This document shows, piece after piece, positions 43,080 to 52,223 of a stretch of 64,000 bases of DNA. The stretch's first letter is position 1. Each line of letters opens with the position of its first letter. The position numbers were made by a program, and so were the translations under genes. The stretch is from CAVSUZ01 sp963791885. Its GTDB lineage: Bacteria > Pseudomonadota > Alphaproteobacteria > Acetobacterales > Acetobacteraceae. Under the pieces are notes generated by a model that was given only the letters and a program-made list of their open reading frames with translations, made no database searches and was not told the DNA's origin. The stretch lies in assembly GCA_963791885.1 (NCBI GenBank), contig CAWBUL010000008.1, positions 310,001-374,000 on the forward strand. The letters are read 5' to 3'.

Positions 43080-43954
43080 GCTCCGATCTTCCTGGCCCGG
43101 TCTCGCGCGTCTGGTTTTCGCAGCGGTTGCGGCTGCACTCGGTTGATTGGGGGAATCCGGACGCGCCGCCGCTGATTCTGCTGCATGGCGGGCGGGATCA
43201 CTGCCGGTCGTGGGACTGGGTGGCCGCGGCGCTTCGCAAGGACTGGCATATCATCGCGCCCGACCTGCGCGGACACGGCGATAGTGCGTGGTCGCGGTCT
43301 GGCCATTACACGATGGCGAATTACATCTACGACCTGGCGCAACTGATTCATCAGCAGAAGCTGGCGCCGGTCAGCATCGTGGCACACTCCTTGGGCGGGA
43401 ACATCACGCTGCGCTATGCGGGTATCTATCCGGAGACGGTGCGTCGTTTGGTGGCCATCGAGGGGTTGGGGCCTGGTCCCCGCTCGGCTGCCGAGCGTGA
43501 TGCGAAGCTGCTGCCGGAGCGAATGCGCGCGTGGGTGGACGAACAGCGGGCGCAGGCGGGTCGGTTGCCGCGGCGGTATAAGTCGGTGGAGGAGGCGCTG
43601 GCGCGGATGCAGCAGGCCAATCCTCGGCTGACGCCGGAACAGGCGCGGCACCTGACGGAGCATGCGGTCAACCAGAATGAGGATGGGACTTTCACGTGGA
43701 AGTTCGATCCGTATGTTCGGATCTGGCCGCCGTACGACATGTCGCGCGAGGAGATTGCGGGCCTGTGGTCTCGGATCACGTGCCCCACGTTGTTGGTATG
43801 GGGCCATGAAAGCTGGGCTACGGACCCGGCGGCGGATGGACGCGCGGCGTATTTTCAGGATGTGCAGGTACTGGGTGCTGAGGGCGCGGGGCACTGGGTG
43901 CATCACGACCGGGCGGATGTGTTTATTCCGGCGGTACGGGCGTTCTTGCGATAG
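43076..43954 (+). CDS. Alpha/beta hydrolase
   Basis: A 292-residue hydrolase. It has PPLILLHGGRDHCRSWDWVA, PDLRGHGDSAWSRSGHYTM, the nucleophile in VSIVAHSLGGNITLRYA and the catalytic His in GAEGAGHWVHHDRADVFI. It ends the LLM-AtzG-amidase operon, so it probably hydrolyses an ester, lactone or C-C bond in the same pathway. Its last 52 bp overlap the 3' end of the convergent LysR gene. Confidence 0.9.
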   Translation: MSSDLPGPVSRVWFSQRLRLHSVDWGNPDAPPLILLHGGRDHCRSWDWVAAALRKDWHIIAPDLRGHGDSAWSRSGHYTMANYIYDLAQLIHQQKLAPVSIVAHSLGGNITLRYAGIYPETVRRLVAIEGLGPGPRSAAERDAKLLPERMRAWVDEQRAQAGRLPRRYKSVEEALARMQQANPRLTPEQARHLTEHAVNQNEDGTFTWKFDPYVRIWPPYDMSREEIAGLWSRITCPTLLVWGHESWATDPAADGRAAYFQDVQVLGAEGAGHWVHHDRADVFIPAVRAFLR

Positions 43955-44913
43955 GAGCGTTTCGCGCTTTCACCCTGGTTGCGTTCGGTCCGGGACGAGG
44001 ACGCCCGGGTTATGGGGAATATTGTCTCCACATATGATTTGAGCATCTCGCAGTAGCCCGTGGCGTAAGGCGGCAAAGGGCGGCGCCGGTCCCACAGCAT
44101 CGCGAGTGGCTCCCGCAAAGGCTGGCCGCGCAGGGTCAGGCCGATAACGCGCAAGGCATAGCGGTCGGTTCGCAACTGAGATGGGATGATTGCGACGCCA
44201 TGACCGGCTTCGGCCAGCGCAAGGAGGGTGTGCGGGGTGCGACTGGTCAGCAGAATATTGGGCCTGAGGCCGGCGAGCCTGCACGCGGCGTCGAACGCGC
44301 GGCGCACGACGAATTCCGTGTCCAGCACGAGCAAAGGGTGTGGCGCGAGGTCAATGATTTCGATGGCGTCGCGCTTGCCCAACACCATGTTCGGGTGAGA
44401 GGCCGCGAGCAACTCGACCGGCTCGAGCGGCATGCTGGCAAAGCGCGGGTCGTTCGGATCGACGGCCTGAAGCAGATTCTGTGCGAGGTGAATCTCACCG
44501 CGTTCGAGCATGGCCAGGCTCTCTCGCCCGGCCGCTTCGATGATCTTGACCTCGACATTCGGATACCGCTGCGCATAGTCGTGCAGAAATTGCGAGAGCA
44601 CACTTTCGATGTGCTGTGGCGAAGCCGCCAATTTGAGAATGCCGGTATCGCCACGACGCAGCAGTTGTGCACGCTCACCGAGGGCGTCGGCGTGGTTCAA
44701 CAGGCCGCGGCAATCGCCGAGGAACTGCTCGCCCTCGCTCGTCAAGACCAAGCGGCGTCCGACCCGATCGAACAATCGAAAGCCGAGTTCGCGTTCAAGA
44801 TCGCTGATTTGACGCGACAGGGCGGGTTGCGCAGTGCGCAATTTTTGCGCGGCCTTCGAGACGGTTCCTAAGCCGGCGACCGTTACGAAAGTGCGGATAT
44901 GCCGGAGATCCAC
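43903..44913 (-). CDS. LysR-type transcriptional regulator
   Basis: A 336-residue regulator. The N-terminal wHTH is DLRHIRTFVTVAGLGTVSKA, AQPALSRQISDLERELGFRL; the rest is a periplasmic-binding-like effector domain (ILKLAASPQHIESVLSQFLH). A basic C-terminal extension of ~30 residues is encoded in DNA overlapping the hydrolase gene. It is convergent with the amidase operon, so control of that operon is possible but not shown. Confidence 0.92.
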   Translation of the reverse strand: MDLRHIRTFVTVAGLGTVSKAAQKLRTAQPALSRQISDLERELGFRLFDRVGRRLVLTSEGEQFLGDCRGLLNHADALGERAQLLRRGDTGILKLAASPQHIESVLSQFLHDYAQRYPNVEVKIIEAAGRESLAMLERGEIHLAQNLLQAVDPNDPRFASMPLEPVELLAASHPNMVLGKRDAIEIIDLAPHPLLVLDTEFVVRRAFDAACRLAGLRPNILLTSRTPHTLLALAEAGHGVAIIPSQLRTDRYALRVIGLTLRGQPLREPLAMLWDRRRPLPPYATGYCEMLKSYVETIFPITRASSSRTERNQGESAKRSYRKNARTAGINTSARS

Positions 44914-45043
44914 AGCGCCTCCTTATGCCGAATCGCTATCGATCGCGAGACGAATTCTATATTGGACGGTGTAAGCGCGGTCCGTCAAAGCTCCTGTGGC
45001 GTTCACTGAGAGCGCAAAGCTTCGGAGCCAGAGCGGAGGAACC

Positions 45044-45422
45044 ATGAGGAAACGCTATACAATTGCCTTGTCGGTTTTGGTTGGGATAGTAACGGGTGTT
45101 GCCGGTCCTTACGTGGTCCATTCGCAGGAGGAACAGCCGGTCTACATGATCGCGCTGAACGAGGTGACGAACCCCGACGGATACAAAAACGAGTATCTTC
45201 CGCCTGCTCAGACGTCTATCAAGCAGTATGGCGGCACTTATGTTGCTGCGGGGCTGGGAACGCCCATAGAAGGGACGCTGCCGCACGATCGGATCGTCGT
45301 GCTGCGCTGGGCGAATATGGCGACGCTCCAACGCTGGCGCACCTCTCCTGAGTACACCGCCGCGCACAAGATCGGCCTTCAGTACCGCGAAGTACAATAT
45401 TGTTGCGGTGCCCGGTCACTAG
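45044..45422 (+). pseudogene. DUF1330 exported protein, frameshifted near its 3' end
   Basis: From MRKRYTIALSVLVGIVTGVA (signal peptide) the frame gives a DUF1330 dimeric alpha/beta-barrel domain (YMIALNEVTNPDGYKNEYLP, IVVLRWANMATLQRWRTSPE). At about 45385 an extra base shifts the frame. In the correct frame the sequence reads QYAKYNIVAVPGH then TAG at 45420, a normal family ending. Without correction the frame runs on into the next gene and mimics a fusion. Confidence 0.8.
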
Positions 45423-45472
45423 AATGGTTTTCTCTGATATTGTCTTTCGCAGGAAGTTCGACCGGAGGAAGG

Positions 45473-46266
45473 ATGCCACCGAACCCTCCTTTGTTTCGTG
45501 ATGCGACCGCCTATGAGCATGGCATGGGCGTGTGGAGCAGTCTTGTCGGGCAACAATTTCTCGACTGGCTCCATCCGCCCATGGACCTTCGCTGGATCGA
45601 TGTCGGGTGCGGCAGCGGCGCGTTGGCTGAACTCTTGGCGGAGCGCTGCGCACCACGGCACATCCATGGTATTGATCCATCGGAAGCACAACTGGACTTC
45701 GCCCGCGCCCGTCTGCTCAATCATCCCGTGACTCTCCGCCGTGGGGACGCATTAGCCCTGCCATTCGATAGCCGCTCTTTCGATGCCGCGGTGATGGCAC
45801 TGGTCATCTTTTTCGTCCCCGATCCGAGCCAGGCCGTCGCCGAAATGGTTCGCGTGGTGGTCCCTGGCGGGATCGTCGCTGCGTATGCCTGGGACTATTT
45901 TCGGGTGGCGCTCCATCGTCGCCGATCGCTGAGGAACTGCAGAAGATTGGCGGTCCGACGCTCGATTTGCCGCCCAGTGTGGAGGTGTCGCGTATCGACA
46001 AGCTGCATGATCTCTGGACGGAGGCAGGCATGGAGAACATCCACACGCGGTCGATTTCGGTCCAGAGACAATTTGCCGCCTTCGACGATTTCTGGAATGC
46101 GACGCGCACGGCGACGTCTATTCATCGCGCGATCGAGCAGCTGAGCTCCGATGAAGTCGCGGCAGTGAAGGCGAATTTGTCGCGGCGGTTCGGTGTTAAG
46201 AGAGGCAAGCCGGTTGTCTGTGAGGCGCGGGCGAATGCTGTGAGTGGGCATGTCGTTCGCCGGTAG
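45473..46266 (+). pseudogene. Class I SAM-dependent methyltransferase, frameshifted
   Basis: The ATG at 45473 follows GGAGGAAGG. The SAM-binding motif is RWIDVGCGSGALAELLAERC, then GIDPSEAQLDFARARL and ALPFDSRSFDAAVMALVI. At about 45900 one base is missing from a G-run (YAWDYFR, then out of frame). The next frame continues GGAPSSPIAEELQKIGGPTL and LHDLWTEAGMENIHTRSISV to a stop at 46266. A corrected protein would be 264 residues. Confidence 0.82.
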
Positions 46267-46486
46267 CGCGAATCCATGCCGCCACGCGATGGTTGATTGC
46301 TGCAGCGCTGATCGAGATCGAGGCATGCTGCCGTAGGCAGTTGATGTGATATGGCTGACAATAGAAAAAGGTTTTATGTCTCAATTTTTGGTTGTATGAG
46401 GGCGGCAGGCGCCGAAAATTAACGCCTTAACCCATTCGATTGTATGAGCAGAACGCTCTTGGTTGCATCAGCAGGAGCGTGACGTC

Positions 46487-47317
46487 ATGCGTTTCAATTC
46501 ACTAGCCGGCGGTATTCTGATGTTGGCCGCTTTCTCCGGAATGGCTGCCGCCGCGCCGGTCACGACAATTCTCGATACGACGGACGATATTGCGTTCCAG
46601 GGTTCTTCGCCCACGGGTTGGTTCGGCGGATCCGACCAGGGGGATGTGATCGGCAATAATTTTGACACGTCGCAGATCGTGGTGACGGAGACATCTCTGC
46701 CAGGAGGTGGGCTTGGCTTGGATTTCAAGCTCTATACCCAATTCAGCGGGACGGACTGCTTCGGCGATACGTGCGCGTATAATGCCGACCTGTTTCTGCG
46801 CACGCCTTCTGCCGGGTATAGCGCCACGCCCTTCAATTATGCTGTCACGCTGGGCGGTCAGGGATCGAATGGCGGCCTGACGCAGACCGGGCTCTATCAG
46901 GTGGGCACGTATGCGACGTCGCAGGACATCTGGGCAGGACGCAGCGGATTCATTTATGGCGGCGAGTACGTGCCGGAGGATAATTCTGCGCCGGCGGAGC
47001 AGGTGCCGACGGTTCTGACGTCCGGGACGTTCGTGACAGGCGCGACGGTCAGTCAGTCCTCGGTGGCCGGCGGGTATATCGACGATATTTCGCTCGACCT
47101 GACGGCGGCGGAGGCGGTGCCGTTCCTCAACGGGTTCGACGTGCTGTGGGGCACAGGGGACTGTGCGAATGACACGATGTTCGGCACCGTGCCGGAGCCC
47201 GCGGCGCTGGCGGTGTTTGTGATGGGTTTGATGGGGCTTGGTATGATCCGCCGGCGCGATGCTCGGCCGCATCCGATGGAGCTGGCGGAGAGACCTGAGT
47301 TCCTTCAATCGCCGTAG
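46487..47317 (+). CDS. PEP-CTERM sorted exported protein
   Basis: A 276-residue secreted protein. It has signal peptide LAGGILMLAAFSGMAAAAP, a beta-rich body with paired Cys (SGTDCFGDTCAYNADLFLR), and the sorting tail GTVPEPAALAVFVMGLMG then RRR. The PEP motif, helix and basic tail are processed by exosortase (EpsH/XrtA), encoded elsewhere. The ATG at 46487 follows AGGAG. Such proteins usually go with exopolysaccharide production. Confidence 0.85.
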   Translation: MRFNSLAGGILMLAAFSGMAAAAPVTTILDTTDDIAFQGSSPTGWFGGSDQGDVIGNNFDTSQIVVTETSLPGGGLGLDFKLYTQFSGTDCFGDTCAYNADLFLRTPSAGYSATPFNYAVTLGGQGSNGGLTQTGLYQVGTYATSQDIWAGRSGFIYGGEYVPEDNSAPAEQVPTVLTSGTFVTGATVSQSSVAGGYIDDISLDLTAAEAVPFLNGFDVLWGTGDCANDTMFGTVPEPAALAVFVMGLMGLGMIRRRDARPHPMELAERPEFLQSP

Positions 47318-47335
47318 AATACAAGGATCGGGGCT

Positions 47336-47412
47336 TCGCGGGCTTGAAGAAGGCAAAGGCGCTGCCTTTGCCTTCCTTGCCGAGCATGTTGTTCAGGGCG
47401 GATTTGACGGGG
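47336..47412 (-). pseudogene. Short duplicate fragment of the flavin reductase gene
   Basis: The minus strand reads NNMLGKEGKGSAFAFFKPAK, matching LNMLGKDGKGSAFAFFKPAK of the intact gene at 49715-50218; the DNA is over 85% identical by eye across about 55 bp. Nothing else of that gene is present here. Confidence 0.8.
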
Positions 47413-47463
47413 TTTGTCCGCGGGGCCAGTCCGGTTTTCCGGGATGTTCAGCGGAGCTGAAAG

Positions 47464-49638
47464 CTAGCTCTTGGTCATTGCGGCCGTGATATCGGCCGAC
47501 ATCAGCATTGCCTCATATGGATTCCAGGTGGACATCACGAACCATATCCGTGAGCCGCCGCCGTCCAGCGCGGTCGCCAAGCGGGGTATCTGGTAAGGGC
47601 CGTATTCGCCACCCCAGTCATCGTCGCGAAAGTTATAGGGCGGAAACATGTTGTCCTGCACGTGGTCGCAGACCCGCACATTCCACGGAATATGCATGAA
47701 CCGGCCGTAACCGGCGCCGGAGCATGGATCGGACGGGTCCGCGAGAGCCCCCGAATCGAAGATCATGACCGGGTCGACGGACCAGGGCCCCCATGGATTG
47801 AGTGCGTTGTGCATGAGAATGCCGCGCGGATTGCCGCTGTTAAACAGCGCCAGCCAGCGACGGAGATGGCGGTTCCAGCGCACGGAAAGTTCGCCCACAT
47901 CGCCGGCACAAAATAGCGGGGCGGCAGCGGCTTCGTCCGACCCCCATCCGTTTCCGGTGAAATAGAATACCGGCGATAGGGCCGGGAGCCCGGCCAGAGG
48001 CATGACCGCGAGATAGATGTCGCTCATGCGGTAGCGGCCACTGCCGAATATCCAGAGAACCGGCGTACCGATGGCAAGCCCGGTCTCGGGTGCGGCCCGA
48101 TCGATGTGACCGGGCTCGACGGAGACGTTGATGAACTTCGACCGCGACAGCTCACCGATATATGTGTAGTTGGCGCCGCCGTCGTCGGAACGACCCAACA
48201 CCGACCGGCCCATCAGCGTCTGGCCATCGACCTGGTACGAGTTGGTCGAAAAGAACACCCAGAGTGCACCGTCATGGCTGACGCCATCCAGCGGCACATT
48301 GAACGCACCCTGATTGATAGCGGGCAGCAGCGGCGGCTGGTTCAGGAAGGTGAGATGCAGTCCGTTCGAGGGGTCGGTGTCCGTTGTGAACGCGATGCTG
48401 TCATAGTTGAGTTGTACCGGGTTCTGGTTCACGCGCCAGGTGTCGCCGAACAGGAAATAGAGTCGCTCAACGCTTTCGAAGGAGGCGCCCAGATCGCATC
48501 CTCGTATGCCGAATTGTGACTCGGTCCGGTTGAACGCGAAGGGCGGCGTCCCGCTGCCGTTCCAGCTTTCCCGGTCATATTCGCCGGTGAGTTGCACGAT
48601 CTTGCGTGCGCCCGCGACCAGGGCGGGATAAGGCTCGCCCAGAATCACCGCGCCCCGCAGCCATGGCAGGTTCACGTCCTGATTGGGATGCCAATAGGCG
48701 ACGAGGGATTGTGTGCATTCCTCGGCCAGGACTTCGAAATTGCCATACTGGCCGCTGCCGAAATCGCTCTGGATCAGTGACGCCCAACCCCGAGCGGCGT
48801 CCGTGACGATCTGGCCCCGCTGCCACGGCAGATTGACGTTGGAATTGTCATGCCAGACATGGGCAATGGCGTCTCCGATCGGGACGAGGACTTCGAAGTT
48901 GCCATGCTGGCCGCTGCCAAAATCGCTCTGGATCAGGACGCCCGGGCCAGTGACGGGCGCAGCGATGCGCTGCCCGCGTTCCCATGGCAGATTGACATCG
49001 GAATTGTCGTGCCAGAGGTGCCAGAGTTCGATGCTGCCATCCGCGGCATAGAGCGTGGCGGTGACTTCGAAATTGTCATGCTGCCCGCTGCCGAAATCGC
49101 TTTGGATGATTGTGCCGGGACCCGTGACGTTCGCTACGATTCGCTGACCAGCTTGCCATGGAAGGCTGACGTCGGAATTATCGTGCCAGAAATGCTGCAG
49201 GTTCACGCTGCCGTCGGGCGCTACTTGCGGCACGACGACCTCGAAATTGCCGTGTTGACCACTGCCAAAATCGCTCTGGATGATGCAGCCCGCGCCGGCG
49301 ACATTGGTCGCGATGCGCTGCCCGTGCTGCCACGGCAGATTCACGTCGGAATTGTCGTGCCAGTAATGCCACAGCTCCATCGTGCCGTCGGGGGCGAAGA
49401 GGGGCACGAGGACCTCGAAGTTGCCATGCGCACCGCTGCCGAAATCACTTTGAATGATGCTGCCGGCCGCGGCGACGCCCGCGGGCACGATCACCTGTCC
49501 CTGTTTCCACGGAAGTGCCGGATCGGTGTTGTCCCGCCAGAAATGCATGAGCTGATCGCCGCGGAGCACCACGGCTTCGAAATTGCCGTATGCGCCGCCG
49601 AAATCGCTTTGGATCAGGCTCTTCAAGATTGCCGGCAT
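47464..49638 (-). CDS. Six-repeat beta-propeller-like protein with C-terminal DUF4185-like domain
   Basis: A 724-residue protein. Residues 8-343 are six repeats of 53-58 residues, each with IIQSDFGSGQHGNFEV and WHDNSDVNLPWQRGQRI (R1 8-60, R2 61-118, R3 119-176, R4 177-234, R5 235-287, R6 288-343). Residues ~345-724 resemble DUF4185, a five-bladed glycosidase-like propeller (FLFGDTWRVNQNPVQLNYDS, LWIFGSGRYRMSDIYLAV). No signal peptide is seen, though the product looks extracellular. A lectin or glycan-binding role is inference. Confidence 0.78.
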   Translation of the reverse strand: MPAILKSLIQSDFGGAYGNFEAVVLRGDQLMHFWRDNTDPALPWKQGQVIVPAGVAAAGSIIQSDFGSGAHGNFEVLVPLFAPDGTMELWHYWHDNSDVNLPWQHGQRIATNVAGAGCIIQSDFGSGQHGNFEVVVPQVAPDGSVNLQHFWHDNSDVSLPWQAGQRIVANVTGPGTIIQSDFGSGQHDNFEVTATLYAADGSIELWHLWHDNSDVNLPWERGQRIAAPVTGPGVLIQSDFGSGQHGNFEVLVPIGDAIAHVWHDNSNVNLPWQRGQIVTDAARGWASLIQSDFGSGQYGNFEVLAEECTQSLVAYWHPNQDVNLPWLRGAVILGEPYPALVAGARKIVQLTGEYDRESWNGSGTPPFAFNRTESQFGIRGCDLGASFESVERLYFLFGDTWRVNQNPVQLNYDSIAFTTDTDPSNGLHLTFLNQPPLLPAINQGAFNVPLDGVSHDGALWVFFSTNSYQVDGQTLMGRSVLGRSDDGGANYTYIGELSRSKFINVSVEPGHIDRAAPETGLAIGTPVLWIFGSGRYRMSDIYLAVMPLAGLPALSPVFYFTGNGWGSDEAAAAPLFCAGDVGELSVRWNRHLRRWLALFNSGNPRGILMHNALNPWGPWSVDPVMIFDSGALADPSDPCSGAGYGRFMHIPWNVRVCDHVQDNMFPPYNFRDDDWGGEYGPYQIPRLATALDGGGSRIWFVMSTWNPYEAMLMSADITAAMTKS

Positions 49639-49714
49639 AACCGATGCCCCCCGATGTCTCAGGAGATCAAGCGCCGAACGGTCGAATCGCTCGGACGCGA
49701 GGACCTTGCCTCTG

Positions 49715-50218
49715 CTATCCCCCGTAGAAAACCGTATCTCCCAGATCCGCCATCGCCAGGATGGCGTGGTCGGGGCGGCCGGTGACGGGATTCGGGAGGT
49801 GCGCCTCGGTCACTTCGGCGACGACGACGTGATGGTCGCCTTGTTCGACGATGGTGGTGATGCTGCATTCGACGGCGCCGATGGCGGCATCGAGGATCGG
49901 GGCGCCGTCGCTGCCTTTGTGGAAGGTGTGGCCGGAGAGTTTGCCGTCCTCCAGCTTCGCGGGCTTAAAGAAGGCGAAGGCGCTGCCTTTGCCGTCCTTT
50001 CCGAGCATGTTGAGAGCGAACTTGCGAGTTTGCTTGATGAGGGCATAGGCGTGGGAATCGGTCTTGACGCCGACGACGACGAGCGGCGGATTGAAGGCCG
50101 TCTGCGTGACCCAGTTGACGGTGGCGCCGGCGACGATGCCGGCATTGTCCTCAGCGGTGAGGACATAAATTCCGTAAGGGATCATCCGCAGGACAGTCTT
50201 CTTGGCGTCAGCGTTCAT
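49715..50218 (-). CDS. Flavin reductase / FMN-binding split-barrel protein
   Basis: A 167-residue flavin reductase-like protein: VLRMIPYGIYVLTAEDNAGI, ATVNWVTQTAFNPPLVVVGV, then KFALNMLGKDGKGSAFAFF. It would supply reduced flavin or act as a small NAD(P)H:FMN oxidoreductase. The ATG at 50218 overlaps the stop of the upstream small gene (ATGA). A 55-bp piece of it is duplicated at 47.3 kb. Confidence 0.88.
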   Translation of the reverse strand: MNADAKKTVLRMIPYGIYVLTAEDNAGIVAGATVNWVTQTAFNPPLVVVGVKTDSHAYALIKQTRKFALNMLGKDGKGSAFAFFKPAKLEDGKLSGHTFHKGSDGAPILDAAIGAVECSITTIVEQGDHHVVVAEVTEAHLPNPVTGRPDHAILAMADLGDTVFYGG

Positions 50219-50514
50219 TCTTGTGTCTCCTCGAGAAATTCGCGAACAAGATCGTCCCACTCGGCGGTTAGCGAACCCGGGTGCACGGAGCGACCGGCGC
50301 GGGCGTACCAGTAGCGGGCGTTGGAGAGATCGCCTTCCTTGCGATGCAAGTAGGCGTGGACGGCGCAGCCATCCGGGCCGTCGTCACGCTGAGCGCATTG
50401 ATGGGCGCGATCCCAGTCGTTCTTGCCGTCCCACCAGAGGGCTTCGAGCGCGTCGCTCAGGCCGGGAGGGGGCGACGCGGAGGAGAGAGTGGCGCGGAAA
50501 TCGTCGGGGTTCAT
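50215..50514 (-). CDS. Conserved hypothetical protein of TPP-enzyme operon
   Basis: A 99-residue helical protein: LSDALEALWWDGKNDWDRAH, DGCAVHAYLHRKEGDLSNAR and YWYARAGRSVHPG. It looks like a short TPR/Sel1-like helical repeat; similar orphan proteins occur widely in proteobacteria without known role. A GTG at 50520 that overlaps the TPP-gene stop (GTGA) is an alternative start. It lies between the TPP enzyme and the flavin reductase in one coupled operon. Confidence 0.75.
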   Translation of the reverse strand: MNPDDFRATLSSASPPPGLSDALEALWWDGKNDWDRAHQCAQRDDGPDGCAVHAYLHRKEGDLSNARYWYARAGRSVHPGSLTAEWDDLVREFLEETQE

Positions 50515-50516
50515 CG

Positions 50517-52199
50517 TCACGGTAATGCGTCACCCCGATCATAGCGCCGCCAGGCGCTCATTTGCAGCGCCGAGGTCAGGCAGTGCACGACCACGGGCTT
50601 GGTTTTCACGGCGAAGGCACGGGCGATGCCATCCTTCACCTCGGACTCTGAACGGATCGTGATGCCTTCGGCGCCAAAGCTGCGACCCCAGGCGGCGAAG
50701 TCGGGGTTGGTGAGGCGCGTTGCCTCCATGAATGGGCGCCCGGGATAGCGGACGTGGCTGTGCATGCCGATCGTGCCGTACATCTGGTTGTCGGAGATAA
50801 TCAGAATCGGGTTGACGCCGTATTGCATCGCGGTGGCGATTTCGTTGCCCATCATCAGCGCGCCGCCATCGCCGACGAAGGCGACGGATTGCGAGCGCGG
50901 GCGGCGGAGGGCGGCAGCGACAGCCATCGGCACGCCGGAGCCCATGGCGCCGACGACCGAGGAGAGGAAGACCTGGCCGGGACGGATATCGAGATAGCGA
51001 TGAATGTAACTACCGAAATTGCCGGCGTCGGAGGTGACAGCTGCATCGTCCGCGAGGTGACGGTTCACTTCCGCGACCACCGCGGCGAAGTTCAGACCGT
51101 CGGGCACTTGTTCCCAGGTCGGCTCCATCATCTCGCGATGAATCCCATGGAGGTTTTGCACCCAGGCGCGGCGCTTGTCGGCGCCGGCGGGAGAGCGGGA
51201 GAGCAGAGCGCGGATAACTTCGGATGGGGCGCAGGCGATGCCGAGTTCGACATGCCAGACGCGGCCGATTTCGTTGGCGTCCGGCCAGACATGGACGAAG
51301 GGGAGCTGGGGCACGGGCGCTTTGGGAAAACTGAAGGACTGGCTGACAGTGTCGGTCATGCGTTCGCCAAGGGCGATCATCAGATCGGCCTTCTTCATCT
51401 GGCTGATCAGCTTGGGCGGGACACGGATGCCCATATAGCCGCCGTAGTTGGGATGTTTCGAATCGAACAATTGCGGCCGGCGGTGGGTGGGGCAGACGGG
51501 AATCATCCAGGTCTCGGCCAGGCGGCGGAGATCGTCCGTCACGGAGGGATCGTACAATGAGTCGCTAACGACGGCCCCGCCCACCACAATGAGCGGGCGC
51601 TCGGACTTGGCGAGCATGGACGCGAGTTTTTCCAGATCCTCCGCACGCGGGCCGCTGAGAGCGCGCGGCCGGGGCTGTTCGAGTTCGGCTTCGGTCGGTT
51701 CGTCGAAAATGTCCTCGGGCAGGATCACGGCCACGGGACCAGGGGTGCCGCTTTCGGCGAGGTGAAAGGCACGGGCGAGTGCCTCGGAGGCTTGGATCGG
51801 TTCGTTGAGTTCGATCACCGCCTTGGTGATGTCGGAAAGCAGCCGGCCATAGTGCTGTTCCTGCAAGGCCATACGGCCGAAATCGGCACGTTCGACCTGG
51901 CCGATCAGCATCACCATCGGCGTCGCGTCGTGGTAGGCCGAATGCAGCGAGACCATGGCGTTGGAGAGGCCGGGACCGCGGGAGACCATGCAGACGCCAG
52001 CGCGGGGGCGGAGACGGCCGTCAGCGGCGGCCATGAAGCCGGCGCCGCCCTCATGCCGGCAGACGATGATGCGGATATCGTTCTGGTCGAGCAGCGCGTT
52101 GGTCAGTCCGATATAGCTTTCGCCCGGGACGCAGAAGATCTGATCGACATCATGGGCGGCCAGGCTTTCAGCCAGCAGCTTCGCGACGGTGCGGGACAT
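50517..52199 (-). CDS. Thiamine-pyrophosphate-dependent enzyme (acetolactate synthase large-subunit-like)
   Basis: A 560-residue three-domain TPP enzyme. Catalytic Glu is in IIVCRHEGGAGFMAAADGRL, the central domain has AKSERPLIVVGGAVVSDSLY, and the Mg-TPP motif is VAFVGDGGALMMGNEIATAM ... ILIISDNQMYG. Catabolic or decarboxylase relatives (oxalyl-CoA, benzoylformate, glyoxylate carboligase) share the fold, so the exact reaction is open. No regulatory subunit (IlvN) follows, which argues against branched-chain synthesis. Confidence 0.88.
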   Translation of the reverse strand: MSRTVAKLLAESLAAHDVDQIFCVPGESYIGLTNALLDQNDIRIIVCRHEGGAGFMAAADGRLRPRAGVCMVSRGPGLSNAMVSLHSAYHDATPMVMLIGQVERADFGRMALQEQHYGRLLSDITKAVIELNEPIQASEALARAFHLAESGTPGPVAVILPEDIFDEPTEAELEQPRPRALSGPRAEDLEKLASMLAKSERPLIVVGGAVVSDSLYDPSVTDDLRRLAETWMIPVCPTHRRPQLFDSKHPNYGGYMGIRVPPKLISQMKKADLMIALGERMTDTVSQSFSFPKAPVPQLPFVHVWPDANEIGRVWHVELGIACAPSEVIRALLSRSPAGADKRRAWVQNLHGIHREMMEPTWEQVPDGLNFAAVVAEVNRHLADDAAVTSDAGNFGSYIHRYLDIRPGQVFLSSVVGAMGSGVPMAVAAALRRPRSQSVAFVGDGGALMMGNEIATAMQYGVNPILIISDNQMYGTIGMHSHVRYPGRPFMEATRLTNPDFAAWGRSFGAEGITIRSESEVKDGIARAFAVKTKPVVVHCLTSALQMSAWRRYDRGDALP

Positions 52200-52223
52200 T
52201 GGACGTTCTCCTGTGAGCTGTTT

